Source of the DNA: UBA2357 sp002344625 | GTDB lineage: Bacteria; Pseudomonadota; Gammaproteobacteria; Burkholderiales; Rhodocyclaceae | Direction of reading: 5' to 3' | Assembly: GCA_937995335.1 (NCBI GenBank) | Contig: CALKIH010000051.1 | Coordinates: forward strand, 104,558-168,557 | Length of the DNA: 64,000 nt | Translations under genes and position numbers: made by a program | Notes under the pieces: generated by a model | Databases searched by the model: none | What the model was told of the DNA's origin: nothing | What the model saw: only the letters and a program-made list of their open reading frames with translations | Shown: positions 42,587 to 52,338 of the stretch, piece by piece | Position numbering within the stretch: the stretch's first letter is position 1 | Layout of the letters: every line of letters starts with the position of its first letter

Positions 42587-42978
42587 GTGCGCGTTCCGGC
42601 GTGCTCCGCCCGCTCGAGAGCCTGGTCGAGCCCGGCGGCGCTTCCCGCCATGGCTGCGTGATCCTTGCCTTGTGCGCGCAATGGTGTGGCACCTGCCGCG
42701 AGTTCGAGCGCGTGATGGCATGTCTTGCCGCCGATCATCCCGAACACACTTTCGTCTGGGCCGACATCGAAGATGCCGCCGAACGGGTGGGCGACATTGA
42801 AGTCGAGAATTTTCCGACGCTCGCGATCTACGCCGGCGGCAAGCCGGTGTACTTCGGCGCGGTGTTGCCGCAAGCGGCCGTGGTGGAGCAACTCGTTCGC
42901 GCGCTGGCGACGGGGCATCCCCTGTCGGCGATCCCGACCGAGGTCGAAGCACTTGGCACCGCGCTGCGACTGGGTTGA
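42583..42978 (+). CDS. Thioredoxin-fold protein with a CGTC active site
   Basis: 131 residues from a GTG that overlaps the corA stop. Thioredoxin fold with LCAQWCGTCREFERV (active site CGTC), a cis-proline in VENFPTLAIYAGG, and the usual beta-strands. No signal peptide, so cytoplasmic. The partner is unknown; coupling to corA suggests co-expression only. The same frame is open far upstream across corA, which is a shadow. Confidence 0.85.
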   Translation: MSARSGVLRPLESLVEPGGASRHGCVILALCAQWCGTCREFERVMACLAADHPEHTFVWADIEDAAERVGDIEVENFPTLAIYAGGKPVYFGAVLPQAAVVEQLVRALATGHPLSAIPTEVEALGTALRLG

Positions 42979-43068
42979 TCCGGGTGCGGCCCGCGCCGGG
43001 AACGGCCGTAGCGCGGTAGCCGGGCGGTGGCGCGCGCGGACTCGGTCGCGTTGCGAGGACAGGACGGG

Positions 43069-43824
43069 ATGAATCAGGACAATTCGGCGCACCGGGGTGG
43101 TGGCGGTTTGGGGGGCTGGCTCGCGGGCCTCGTCGCGCGCTACGACGAGCGCTTGCTGCAGGCTTCGCTTTCTACCGATGTTCCGGCGCTCGGTGTCGCC
43201 GCGCTCGAACCGGCGCAGGTGCGCGCATGGCAGTCCCTGCAGGCATGGTGCTTGGCCGGCGCGGGACCGGGGCGGAGCCCCCCGTGGTGTCCATGGGCAC
43301 CGCCGGCGGTCGAACGGCGCTGGTCGGTTGCGGTTCTGACGGGCGGTGGACCGGACGGCCGCGCGCGCGTCGCCGAGGCCTTGTGCCGGGAGCTCGACGG
43401 GGCGTTGTTGCTCGCCGCCTGCCGCAGCCGGGCGGCCGGGCTGGCCTTGCGCCTGAAGGTCAAGCTTTCGGATGCCGCCTGGTGGCGGGCACGCCGGCCT
43501 GCCGACCCCTGGGATAGCGGCTACCTTCGCGCGGATTCGAACGTGACCGGCGCACTCGCCGGGTTCGTGCCACGGCGCGCCACCTTGATCGTCATGGTCG
43601 AGCCGTCCGATGATCTTCAGCGCACGACGATCGCGCAGTTGAGCGCGCGCCGCGCCGCCTTCCGCCATCCGGTGCGCTTGTTGATCGTGGCTGCGGCGCC
43701 GGGTTTCGAACCCGGTGCCGGGCCTGGCGACCGGCACGGCGGGGCGGGCGCGAGCGGTCGCGACGAAGCGGGCGATTTCGTCATTCGCGAGAATCCGCCG
43801 CCCGATCGTGGGCCAGGCACATGA
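43069..43824 (+). CDS. Unrecognised protein with a degenerate P-loop-like motif
   Basis: 251 residues from the ATG at 43069 (in-frame GTG at 43027 is possible). No signal peptide or clear membrane helix. The middle reads AVLTGGGPDGRARVAEAL, which looks like a nucleotide-binding loop that has lost its GKT, then ELDGALLLAACRS and, near 170-215, LIVMVEPSD and VRLLIVAAAP, which look like Rossmann-type strands. The end is polar. Base composition and codon use match the neighbours. It is not in a tight operon. I cannot name a family. Confidence 0.55.
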   Translation: MNQDNSAHRGGGGLGGWLAGLVARYDERLLQASLSTDVPALGVAALEPAQVRAWQSLQAWCLAGAGPGRSPPWCPWAPPAVERRWSVAVLTGGGPDGRARVAEALCRELDGALLLAACRSRAAGLALRLKVKLSDAAWWRARRPADPWDSGYLRADSNVTGALAGFVPRRATLIVMVEPSDDLQRTTIAQLSARRAAFRHPVRLLIVAAAPGFEPGAGPGDRHGGAGASGRDEAGDFVIRENPPPDRGPGT

Positions 43825-43927
43825 AAGGGCTTGGATTCGAGTTCGATGCAATGGGCTTCGGGCGGCGCGACCGGTCGCGCGCCTGGACGATTTCCCTGGA
43901 CGCACACCTTTTCCGAAATTTGCAGAC

Positions 43928-45268
43928 ATGGACATCCTGATTCTCGTCACCTTGATCGTGTTGAACGGGCTTTTCGCGATGGCCGAGATCGCCCTCATCA
44001 CCGCCCGCCGATCGCGTCTCGCCCGGCTTGCCGATGGCGGCGACGGTGGCGCTCGCGTGGCGATGCGGCTTGGCGAGGAGCCGAACCGGTTCCTGTCGAC
44101 GATACAGATCGGGATCACCTCGATCGGCATCCTGAGCGGCATCTTCGGCCAGGCGGCCCTGGCCGAACCGCTCGCGCTGTGGCTGCAGGGGTTCGGTTTC
44201 GAGCCGCGGAACAGCGAACTGGGGGCCACCGCCCTGGTGGTGGTGGTCGTGACCTACGTGTCGATCGTGATCGGCGAGATCGTTCCCAAGCGCATCGGAC
44301 AGCTCAACCCCGAGCGCATCGCGATACTGGTGGCGCGACCGATGACGATGCTGGCGGCGCTGTCACGGCCGTTCGTCTTCCTGCTGTCGATATCCACCCG
44401 GCTCGTGCTCAAACTGCTCGGCCAGGACGACCGGCCGGCGCCCTGCGTGACCGAAGAAGAGATCCACGCGATGCTCGACGAAGGGTCGGAGGCCGGCGTG
44501 ATCGAGAAAAGCGAACACAACATGGTTCGCAACGTGTTCAGGCTGGACGACCGCCTGATCGGCACGCTCATGGTGCCGCGCGCCGACATCGTTACCCTCG
44601 ACGTGATGCTGCCGCTCGAGGACAACCTCCAGCACATCGCCGACTCCTGTCACGCCCGTTTTCCTGTTTGCCGCGGCAACCTGGAAGAAATCCTCGGCAC
44701 CATTTCGGCCAAGACGCTGTTCAAGCAGATGCTCGGAGGCGGAACCGCCGACCTGACCGCCCAACTCGAACCGGCGGTGTTCGTGCCCGAGTCGCTGACC
44801 GGGATGGCGCTGCTCGAGCAGTTTCGCGCCTCGCGCACCCACATGGTGTTCGTCGTCGATGAATACGGCGAGGTGCAGGGTATCGTGACCCTGCAGGACG
44901 TGCTCGAAGCCGTCACCGGCGAGTTCCAGTCCGAAGAGCCGGACGAAGCCTGGGCGGTGCAGCGTGCGGACGGTTCATGGTTGCTCGATGGCCTGATCCC
45001 GGTGCCCGAGCTCAAGGACAGGCTCGAGCTCAGGGCGACGCCGGAAGAGGGCAAGGGCCGTTTTCACACCCTTTCGGGCATGATCATGTGGCTGATGGGC
45101 AGTCTTCCGCGCACCGGGGACATCGTCGAGTGGGAAAACTGGCGGCTCGAGGTCGTGGACCTCGATGGCAAGCGGATCGACAAGGTGCTGGCCAGCCTCA
45201 AGCCCGAACCGGTCGCCGCGAGCCCGGCCGTCGCGGACGATGAGGGCGGAGCCCGGCCTGGCGAGTGA
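43928..45268 (+). CDS. CNNM/CorC-type membrane protein (hemolysin family)
   Basis: 446 residues: four membrane helices in the DUF21 domain (ILILVTLIVLNGLFAMAEIALI ... YVSIVIGEIVPKRIG), two CBS domains (~residues 215-340; VPRADIVTLDVM; FRASRTHMVFVVDEYGEVQGIV) and a C-terminal transporter-associated CorC/HlyC domain. This family contains Mg2+ exporters of the CNNM/YtfL type. Start at 43928 gives the normal hydrophobic opening. Confidence 0.92.
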   Translation: MDILILVTLIVLNGLFAMAEIALITARRSRLARLADGGDGGARVAMRLGEEPNRFLSTIQIGITSIGILSGIFGQAALAEPLALWLQGFGFEPRNSELGATALVVVVVTYVSIVIGEIVPKRIGQLNPERIAILVARPMTMLAALSRPFVFLLSISTRLVLKLLGQDDRPAPCVTEEEIHAMLDEGSEAGVIEKSEHNMVRNVFRLDDRLIGTLMVPRADIVTLDVMLPLEDNLQHIADSCHARFPVCRGNLEEILGTISAKTLFKQMLGGGTADLTAQLEPAVFVPESLTGMALLEQFRASRTHMVFVVDEYGEVQGIVTLQDVLEAVTGEFQSEEPDEAWAVQRADGSWLLDGLIPVPELKDRLELRATPEEGKGRFHTLSGMIMWLMGSLPRTGDIVEWENWRLEVVDLDGKRIDKVLASLKPEPVAASPAVADDEGGARPGE

Positions 45269-45295
45269 GCGCCGGGCCGCCCGCCTGGCGAAGCG

Positions 45296-46216
45296 TCAGC
45301 CCTTGCCGGTCGCCCACGGCGGCACCGGCTGAAAGACCTGGGTCAATTCATCCAGAAACACCCGCACCTTGGGCAGGCGCACCCGGCTGGGGGTGTAGCA
45401 GGCGTAGAGATGGCGGCCGAAGGTCGAGCTGGGCTCATGGTCGGCGAGCACGGTCTGCAGCCGGCCGTCGGCGAGTTCGGCGGCGCACACATAGGTCGGC
45501 AGGATGGCGAGGCCGTGGCCTTGCAGCACCGCCTCGAGTATGCAGTCGGTGTTGTTGTGCTGGATGCGGGCGTGGACCGGGACGTCGGTCTCGAGCCCGT
45601 CGCGATTGCGCAGCCGCCAGATCCGCTGTTCGCGCTGCAGATAGCTGAAACACTGGTGGCGAACGAGATCCTGCGGCAACTGCGGGGCGCCGTTGCGCTC
45701 GAGATACGCGGGAGCGGCGCAGATGACCCGGTCGAGATCGACGATCTTGCGTGCAACCGCGTCGTCGGGCGGGGCCTTGGTCATGCGCAGCGCGAGGTCG
45801 ATGTTGTCGTCGATCAGCGCGAGCATGTCGTCGCTCAGGATCAGCTCGCACTCGAGTTCGGGGTGGCGGGCCACGATGTCGGGAAGCAGCGGGGCGATGT
45901 AGCGGCGGCCGAAGCTCAACGTGGCGCTGATCCGCAGCGTTCCGCGAGGCTGGTCGCCCAGGTTGCGCACCGCGAGTTCGGTGCGGTTCATCTCGTCGAG
46001 CGTGCGCTGGGCATGTTGCAGAAAGATCTCGCCGGCCGGCGTGAGCGTCAGCTTGCGGGTGCCGCGCTCGATCAGGCGGGTGCCGAAGCTGCGCTCGAGT
46101 TCGCCGATCTGCTTGCTGACCTGGGCCCGGGTGCAGGCGAGGCTGCGCGCCGCGGCCGCCATGCTGCCGCTGGCCGCGACTTTCACGAAGCTGTCCCAAC
46201 TGCTCAACCAGCGCAT
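45296..46216 (-). CDS. LysR-family transcriptional regulator
   Basis: 306 residues. N-terminal winged helix (DSFVKVAASGSMAAAARSLACTRAQVSKQIGELERSFGTRLIERG) and a C-terminal type-2 periplasmic-binding-like effector domain. Its start faces the MFS gene across about 110 bases, the classic LysR-target layout. Effector unknown. Confidence 0.95.
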   Translation of the reverse strand: MRWLSSWDSFVKVAASGSMAAAARSLACTRAQVSKQIGELERSFGTRLIERGTRKLTLTPAGEIFLQHAQRTLDEMNRTELAVRNLGDQPRGTLRISATLSFGRRYIAPLLPDIVARHPELECELILSDDMLALIDDNIDLALRMTKAPPDDAVARKIVDLDRVICAAPAYLERNGAPQLPQDLVRHQCFSYLQREQRIWRLRNRDGLETDVPVHARIQHNNTDCILEAVLQGHGLAILPTYVCAAELADGRLQTVLADHEPSSTFGRHLYACYTPSRVRLPKVRVFLDELTQVFQPVPPWATGKG

Positions 46217-46329
46217 ATGTCAATGATCCGTTGACGTGCCGGATCGAATTATGGGCTTTTCGGCAACGATTTCGGCAACTATTCTGCGGGCTACGACCAT
46301 CGCAGTTCAACCGCATCGGCAGGCCCCCC

Positions 46330-47541
46330 ATGTTTCACGTCCTACGCAGACCCGACGTACTGTTCATCACCCTCGCAGCGGCCGGCATCCTCGCGATCAC
46401 CATGGGGGTGCGCCAGTCGCAGGGGCTGTTCGTCAGCCCGCTCAACACCAGCACCGGACTGGGCATCGCGACGATCAGCCTGGCGCTGGCGGTGGGGCAG
46501 TTCGCGTGGGGCGCGATCCAGCCGTTCGCGGGGGCCGCGGCCGACCGCTTCGGGCCCGGGGCGGTGCTGGTCGCGGGGATCCTGCTGCTGGCGCTGGGCG
46601 GCGCGGTGACCCCGTTCATCGACTCCGGTTTCGGGCTGGTGGTGACGATGGGCCTGATGATGGCGATGGGTTCGGGGGCGGCGAGCTTTTCGGTGCTGAT
46701 GGGCGCGGCCGCCCAGCGCCTGCCGCCGGAGGCCCGCGGCGCGGCGTCGGGGGTGATCAACGCGGGCGGCTCGTTCGGCCAGTTCGTGTTCGCGCCGATC
46801 GCGCAGAAACTGATCCAGATGCTGGGCTGGGCCGGCGCGATGTGGTCGATGGCGGCGATGACCTTGTTCGCGCTGCCGCTGGTGCGCAAGGTGGCCGGCG
46901 GTGGTCATGCGGTGGCCAAGCATCCGGAAGAGGATACCGGGGTGCTGCGGGCGATCGGCGGCGCGATGAAGGATCGCAGCTACATCCTGCTGCACCTGGG
47001 GTTTTTCACCTGCGGTTTTCACATCGCCTTCCTGGTCACGCATCTGCCGGGCGAGGTGGACCTGTGCGGCTTGCCGCCGGCGGTGGCGAGCTGGTCGCTC
47101 GCGATCATCGGCCTGGCGAACATCTTCGGCAGCCTGTATGCCGGGTCATGCGTCTCGAAGTACCGCAGCAAGCATGTGCTGGCGCTGATGTACGGCTCGC
47201 GCGCGGTGCTGATCGCGATCTATCTGGTGGCGCCCAAGACCGAGCTGACCTTCTACCTGTTCGCGGCGGGCCTGGGCTTCACCTGGCTGGCCACAGTGCC
47301 GCCGACCGCGACGCTGGTGGGCAAGCTGTTCGGCATCCGCTATCTCGCGACCCTGTTCGGCCTCACCCTGCTGTCGCATCAGATCGGCGGCTTTCTGGGC
47401 GCCTATCTGGGGGGGCTGGCGGTGACGGCGTTCGGCGACTTCACCTGGATGTGGTACGCCGACATGGCGCTGGCCGTGTTCGCCGCGATCGTGAATCTGC
47501 CGATCCGCGAGGCGCCGGTGGCGCGGGCGGTGGCGGCCTGA
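46330..47541 (+). CDS. MFS transporter
   Basis: 403 residues with twelve predicted membrane helices. The loop after helix 2 carries the MFS motif region (GAAADRFGPGAVL) and the central loop HPEEDTGV separates two six-helix halves. Most like bacterial anion/monocarboxylate or oxalate/formate-type carriers, but the substrate cannot be set. Probably controlled by the divergent LysR protein. Confidence 0.9.
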   Translation: MFHVLRRPDVLFITLAAAGILAITMGVRQSQGLFVSPLNTSTGLGIATISLALAVGQFAWGAIQPFAGAAADRFGPGAVLVAGILLLALGGAVTPFIDSGFGLVVTMGLMMAMGSGAASFSVLMGAAAQRLPPEARGAASGVINAGGSFGQFVFAPIAQKLIQMLGWAGAMWSMAAMTLFALPLVRKVAGGGHAVAKHPEEDTGVLRAIGGAMKDRSYILLHLGFFTCGFHIAFLVTHLPGEVDLCGLPPAVASWSLAIIGLANIFGSLYAGSCVSKYRSKHVLALMYGSRAVLIAIYLVAPKTELTFYLFAAGLGFTWLATVPPTATLVGKLFGIRYLATLFGLTLLSHQIGGFLGAYLGGLAVTAFGDFTWMWYADMALAVFAAIVNLPIREAPVARAVAA

Positions 47542-47573
47542 GCGGGTCGGCGCGGCGGCGAGCGCGTGCCGGG

Positions 47574-50500
47574 TCAGGTCTTTGCCAACGGTTCGAGGCG
47601 CGCGGGCGCTTCCGCAGCGCCGCGGCCCAGTTCCCACTGCTTCACCAGCGCGTACAGCGCCGGGATCACCGCCAGCGTCAGCAGCGTCGACGACACCATG
47701 CCGCCCACCATCGGTGCGGCGATGCGGCGCATCACCTCGGCGCCGGTGCCGCTACTCCACATGATCGGCAGCAGGCCGGCCATGACCGTGACCACGGTCA
47801 TCATCTTGGGGCGAACCCGTCCGACCGCGCCCTCCATGATCGCCGCGTAGAGTTCGTGCGCGTCGGGTGTGCGCTGTTCGCGCGCGCAGCGGGCCTTGGC
47901 GTCCTGCCACGCATGGTCGAGATAGATCAGCATGATCACGCCGGTTTCTGCCGCGACCCCGGCGAGCGCGATGAAGCCCACCGCCACCGCCACGCTCATC
48001 TGGTAGTCGAGCCACCATAGTAGCCATACCCCGCCGATCAGGGCGAAAGGCACCGACAGCATCACGATCAGGGTCTCGGTCAGGCGCCGGAAGTTGAGGT
48101 AGAGCAGCACGAAGATCAGCGCCACGGTGAGCGGCACGACGATCTTGAGCTTTTCCTTGGCGCGCTCCATGTTCTCGAACTGGCCGCTCCAGGTCGCGTA
48201 GTAGCCGGGCGGAAAGCGCACTTCGCCCGCCACCGCCTGCTGGGCTTCGCGCACGAAGCGGCCGATGTCGGCCTCGCGGGTGTCGACGTAGACGTAGGCG
48301 GCGAGCAGCGCGTTTTCGGTGCGGATCGCCGGCGCGCCGCGCTGCAGGCTGATCGTGGCGAGCTGGCCGAGTGGCACCGGGCCGCTGGCGGTGGGCACAT
48401 AGACCTCGGCGGCGATGCGCTGCGGGTCTTCGCGCAGGCCGCGCGGGTAGCGCACCGCGACGTTGTAGCGCTCCAGCCCCTCGACGGTGGTCGTGACCAT
48501 GTCGCCGCCGAGCGCGGTGGCAACCACTTCGAGCACGCGGTCGGGGTTCAGGCCGTAGCGCGCGAGCTGGTCGCGGCGCGGTTCGATGTCGAGGTAATAG
48601 CCGCCGGCCACGCGCTCGGCATAGGCGCTGGCGGTGCCGGGCAGCGCACGCACCACCGCCTCGACTTCGCGGGCGACCTTCTCGAGGGTTTCGAGATCCT
48701 TGCCGAACACCTTGACCCCGACCGGGGTGCGGATGCCGGTCGAGAGCATGTCGATGCGTGCCTTGATCGGCATCGTCCACGAATTGGCGAGCCCCGGGAA
48801 CTTGAGCGCGGCGTCCATCTCGGCGATCAGCTTGTCGGTGCTCATGCCCGGGCGCCATTCGGATTCCGGCTTGAGGTTGATCACGGTCTCGAACATCTCG
48901 AGCGGGGCCGGGTCGGTGGCGGTATTGGCGCGGCCGGCCTTGCCATACACCGACGCGACCTCGGGAAAGGTCTTGATGATGCGGTTGGTGGTCGCGAGCA
49001 GCCGCCCGGCCTCGGTCACCGACATGCCGGGCAGCGCCGCCGGCATGTAGAAGATCGCCCCTTCGTTGAGCGTCGGCATGAACTCCGAGCCGATCTGGCG
49101 CGCCGGGTAGAGCGTGGCCGCCAGCGCGAGCACCGCCAGCGCGATCGTGGTCAGCTTGAAGCGCATGACCGCGCGGATCACCGGCCGATAGGCCCACATC
49201 AGCACGCGGTTGACCGGGTTGCGCTTCTCCGCCACGATCCTGCCGCGCACGAACAGCAGCATCAGCACCGGGATCAGCGTCACCGACAGGATCGCCGCGC
49301 CGGCCATCGCGAAGGTCTTGGTGTAGGCCAGCGGCGAGAACAGCCGGCCTTCCTGGCCTTCGAGCGTGAAGACCGGGAGGAAGGACACCATGATGATCAG
49401 GAGCGAGAAGAACAGCGCCGGGCCGACCTCCTTGCACGCGTTCATCAGGGTTTCCCTGCGCTCGGCGGCGCTGGCCTCGGGTGGCAGGTGTTCGAGCCGC
49501 TTGTGGGCGTTCTCGACCATCACGATGCCGGCGTCGATCATCGTGCCGATCGCGATCGCGATGCCGCCCAGGCTCATGATGTTGGAGCCCAGATCCATCA
49601 CCCGCATCGCGATGAACGCGATCAGGATGCCCAGCGGCAGCGCCACGACCGCGACCAGGGCGCTGCGCACATGCAGGAGGAAGATCGCGCACACCGCCGC
49701 GACGATCAGGCTCTCCTCGAGCAGCGTCCAGGTGAGGGTGTCGATCGCGCGATGGATCAGGTCGGAGCGGTCGTAGACCGGTACGATCTCGGCGCCTTCG
49801 GGCAGGCCGGGGGCGATCTCGGCGATCTTCGCCTTGACGTTGGCGATCACGTCGAGCGCATTCTGGCCGAAGCGCGCCATGACGATGCCGGAGGCGACCT
49901 CGCCTTCGCCGTCGAGCTCGGCGATGCCGCGCCGCTCGGCCGGCACCAGTTCGACCCGGGCGATGTCGGCGATCCGCACCGGGGTGCCGTTGTCGCTCTT
50001 CAGCACCAGGTTGGCGATGTCGTCGGCGCCGCGCAGGTAGCCGCGCCCGCGCACCATGAATTCGCGCTCGGCCATCTCGATCACGCGCCCGCCGACGTCG
50101 CGGTTCGCGGCGCTGATCGCCTGGCCGACTTCGCCGAGCGCGATGCCGAAGCTCGCCAGCCGGTGCGGGTCGACCGTGACCTGGTACTCGCGCACGAAGC
50201 CGCCGATGCTCGCCACCTCCGACACGCCCTCGGCCTGGGTAAGCTGGTAGCGCACATACCAGTCCTGCAGGCTGCGCGTCTCGGCAAGCGACATGTCCTT
50301 GCCGGTGATCGCATATTGATACACCCAGCCGACCCCGGTCGCATCCGGTCCGATCTGCGGCGCGACCCCGGCGGGCAGCCGCCCGGTGGCGGCGCTGAGG
50401 TATTCGAGTACGCGCGAGCGCGCCCAGTAGATGTCGGTGCCGTCCTCGAAGATCACATACACATACGAGGCGCCGAACATCGAGAAGCCGCGCACGACCT

Positions 50501-50738
50501 TGGCGCGCGGCACTGCCAGCATCGCGGTGGTGAGCGGATAGGTGACCTGGTCCTCGACCACCTGTGGCGCCTGGCCGGGGAAGTCGGTATAGACGATCAC
50601 CTGCACGTCCGAGAGGTCGGGCAGCGCGTCGAGCGGCGTGTGCTTGATCGCGTAGAGTCCGGCGCCGATCAGGAACAGCGTGCCCAGCACCATCAGGAAC
50701 ACGTTGCGCGCGGACCAGTCGATGATGCGGCCGAGCAT
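47574..50738 (-). CDS. cusA: Copper/silver efflux RND pump CusA
   Basis: 1054 residues from the ATG one base after the cusB stop. Twelve membrane helices in the RND pattern with two large periplasmic loops. The opening MLGRIIDWSARNVFLMVLG and PLDALPDLSDVQVIVYT are typical of heavy-metal RND pumps (CusA/CzcA), as is DAGIVMVENAHKRLE. Membership of cusFCBA with two copper-type CusF modules points to Cu(I)/Ag(I). Takes metal from the periplasm through CusC to outside. Confidence 0.95.
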   Translation of the reverse strand: MLGRIIDWSARNVFLMVLGTLFLIGAGLYAIKHTPLDALPDLSDVQVIVYTDFPGQAPQVVEDQVTYPLTTAMLAVPRAKVVRGFSMFGASYVYVIFEDGTDIYWARSRVLEYLSAATGRLPAGVAPQIGPDATGVGWVYQYAITGKDMSLAETRSLQDWYVRYQLTQAEGVSEVASIGGFVREYQVTVDPHRLASFGIALGEVGQAISAANRDVGGRVIEMAEREFMVRGRGYLRGADDIANLVLKSDNGTPVRIADIARVELVPAERRGIAELDGEGEVASGIVMARFGQNALDVIANVKAKIAEIAPGLPEGAEIVPVYDRSDLIHRAIDTLTWTLLEESLIVAAVCAIFLLHVRSALVAVVALPLGILIAFIAMRVMDLGSNIMSLGGIAIAIGTMIDAGIVMVENAHKRLEHLPPEASAAERRETLMNACKEVGPALFFSLLIIMVSFLPVFTLEGQEGRLFSPLAYTKTFAMAGAAILSVTLIPVLMLLFVRGRIVAEKRNPVNRVLMWAYRPVIRAVMRFKLTTIALAVLALAATLYPARQIGSEFMPTLNEGAIFYMPAALPGMSVTEAGRLLATTNRIIKTFPEVASVYGKAGRANTATDPAPLEMFETVINLKPESEWRPGMSTDKLIAEMDAALKFPGLANSWTMPIKARIDMLSTGIRTPVGVKVFGKDLETLEKVAREVEAVVRALPGTASAYAERVAGGYYLDIEPRRDQLARYGLNPDRVLEVVATALGGDMVTTTVEGLERYNVAVRYPRGLREDPQRIAAEVYVPTASGPVPLGQLATISLQRGAPAIRTENALLAAYVYVDTREADIGRFVREAQQAVAGEVRFPPGYYATWSGQFENMERAKEKLKIVVPLTVALIFVLLYLNFRRLTETLIVMLSVPFALIGGVWLLWWLDYQMSVAVAVGFIALAGVAAETGVIMLIYLDHAWQDAKARCAREQRTPDAHELYAAIMEGAVGRVRPKMMTVVTVMAGLLPIMWSSGTGAEVMRRIAAPMVGGMVSSTLLTLAVIPALYALVKQWELGRGAAEAPARLEPLAKT

Positions 50739-50739
50739 G

Positions 50740-52338
50740 TCAGTGGCCCTCGTGGGCGCCGGTGCCACCCGGGCCCGAAGAGCGGGGCGGAGACGGCGGG
50801 GCGGGGGAAGCGGCCGGCGCCGGCTCGATGGCGGTGACGATGTATTCGCCCGGTTCGCCGGCGCGGAACTCGAAGCGGATCGCGCTGCCGGGCGCGATCC
50901 CGGCCGCGAGCGCGGGCGCGGCCAGCTCGAAGTCCATCGTCATCGCGGGCCAGTGCAGCGCGGGGATCGCGTCGTGGCTGAGGGTGACGCTGCCGGTGGC
51001 CGGGTCGTAGGCCTCGAACACGCCCTGCGTCCGGTGGCTGGGTACGGTCTCGGTGCTGTCGCCCGCTGCGAGGTTGGCCAGCGCCGCGCCGAGCTGGCTC
51101 TCCGAGTCGATCAGGAAATTGGCCGACACCACCACCCGGTCGCCCGCCCGGAGGCCTTCGAGCACTTCCACGTCGTCGCGGCCGCGTTGGCCGAGGGTGA
51201 CCGGCTGCGGCTTGAAGCGCCCCTCGTCGAGCGCGATCAGCACCACCTGGCGGCTACCGTCGTCGATCACCGCCGAGCCGGGCACGGTGATGCGCGGCGT
51301 CGCGGAGCCGGCGTCGATCTCGACGTGCGCGAACATCCCCGGGCGCAGCAGCCCTTCGCGGTTGTCGAGTTCGAGCCGCACCGGGGTGCTGCGGGTGGCG
51401 GTGTTGACGGTCGGATAGAGGTAGGCGACCCGCGCCTCGAAGTGGCGCCCGGGAAAGGCGTCGACGCTGACGCGCGCGCGCTGGTCGGCACGGATGCGGC
51501 CGAGGTCCTGCTCGAAAACGTCGGCCAGCACCCACACCGTCGACAAGTCGGCGATGCGATAGATCGACTCGCCGGCCATGAAGCGCGTGCCCTGCACGGC
51601 GTTCTTCTCGAGCACGATGCCGGCGGCCGGCGAGTGAAAGGTCTGGCGCGCCGAGGCGGGTCCGGACTGCGCGCCGGCCGGGGCGGGAACTTCCCAGTTG
51701 CGCAGCCGGGCGCGGGTGGCGTCGGCGAGGCGGGCCGCGGCTTCGCTGGCGATCGGGTCCGATCCCGCGCTGCCGCGCTGCAGGCGCTCGGCGATGCGCA
51801 GTTCCTCGCCGGCCGATTGCAGCTCCGGGCTGAAGACGGTGAACAAGGGCTGCCCCCGGCGTACCGGGTCGCCCACGGCATTCACATGCAGGTGCTCGAT
51901 CCAGCCCTCGAAGCGCGGCGCGACCTCGACCACCGCGCGCTCGTTGAGCTCGATCCGCCCGACCGCGCGCACCGAGGTGTCGAGCGTGCGCAGTTCGGCG
52001 ACGGCGGTGCGCACCCCCAGCGTCTGCACCCGTGCCGGGCTGACTCGCACCGTGCCGCTGTCGTCGAGGGTGTCGTCGGCATACACCGGGATGTAGTCCA
52101 TGCCCATCGAGTCCTTCTTCGGCACCGGCGAGGTGTCCGCCAGGCCCATCGGATTGCGGTAGTACAAGACGGTGCGCGCCGCGGGCGGCGATTGCGCGAC
52201 GGCGTTTGCGCCGGGCGCGGCGGCCCCGCCGGCAGGGGGCATGGCCGTGGGTGGGCCGTGGCGGCCGAGCAGGTAGCCCGCGCCGAGCGCGAGGGTGACC
52301 GCGATCGCGGCCAGGGAGAGCTGAACGCCGGATTTCAC
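50740..52338 (-). CDS. cusB: Efflux membrane-fusion protein CusB with a C-terminal CusF domain
   Basis: 532 residues from a GTG that overlaps the cusC stop as GTGA. Signal anchor, then a heavy-metal-binding motif near residue 60-90 (YYRNPMGLADTSPVPKKDSMGMDYIPVY), the barrel-sandwich/hairpin MFP core, and from ~residue 430 a CusF-like domain (VTLSHDAIPALHWPAMTMDFEL) carrying His, Trp and the MxM copper ligands. So the metallochaperone is fused to the adaptor in addition to the separate CusF. Delivers copper to CusA. Confidence 0.93.
   Translation of the reverse strand: MKSGVQLSLAAIAVTLALGAGYLLGRHGPPTAMPPAGGAAAPGANAVAQSPPAARTVLYYRNPMGLADTSPVPKKDSMGMDYIPVYADDTLDDSGTVRVSPARVQTLGVRTAVAELRTLDTSVRAVGRIELNERAVVEVAPRFEGWIEHLHVNAVGDPVRRGQPLFTVFSPELQSAGEELRIAERLQRGSAGSDPIASEAAARLADATRARLRNWEVPAPAGAQSGPASARQTFHSPAAGIVLEKNAVQGTRFMAGESIYRIADLSTVWVLADVFEQDLGRIRADQRARVSVDAFPGRHFEARVAYLYPTVNTATRSTPVRLELDNREGLLRPGMFAHVEIDAGSATPRITVPGSAVIDDGSRQVVLIALDEGRFKPQPVTLGQRGRDDVEVLEGLRAGDRVVVSANFLIDSESQLGAALANLAAGDSTETVPSHRTQGVFEAYDPATGSVTLSHDAIPALHWPAMTMDFELAAPALAAGIAPGSAIRFEFRAGEPGEYIVTAIEPAPAASPAPPSPPRSSGPGGTGAHEGH

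Noticed and set aside
42508..44229. A 573-codon minus-strand frame opposite corA, the thioredoxin-fold gene and the unassigned gene
   Set aside because: Composition is shadow-like, and it cuts across several plus-strand genes with good starts.
46236..49692. Long frames across the MFS gene (46236-48020) and cusA (47752-49692)
   Set aside because: Low-complexity Arg/Gly/Ala translations in the wrong frame of well-defined membrane proteins.
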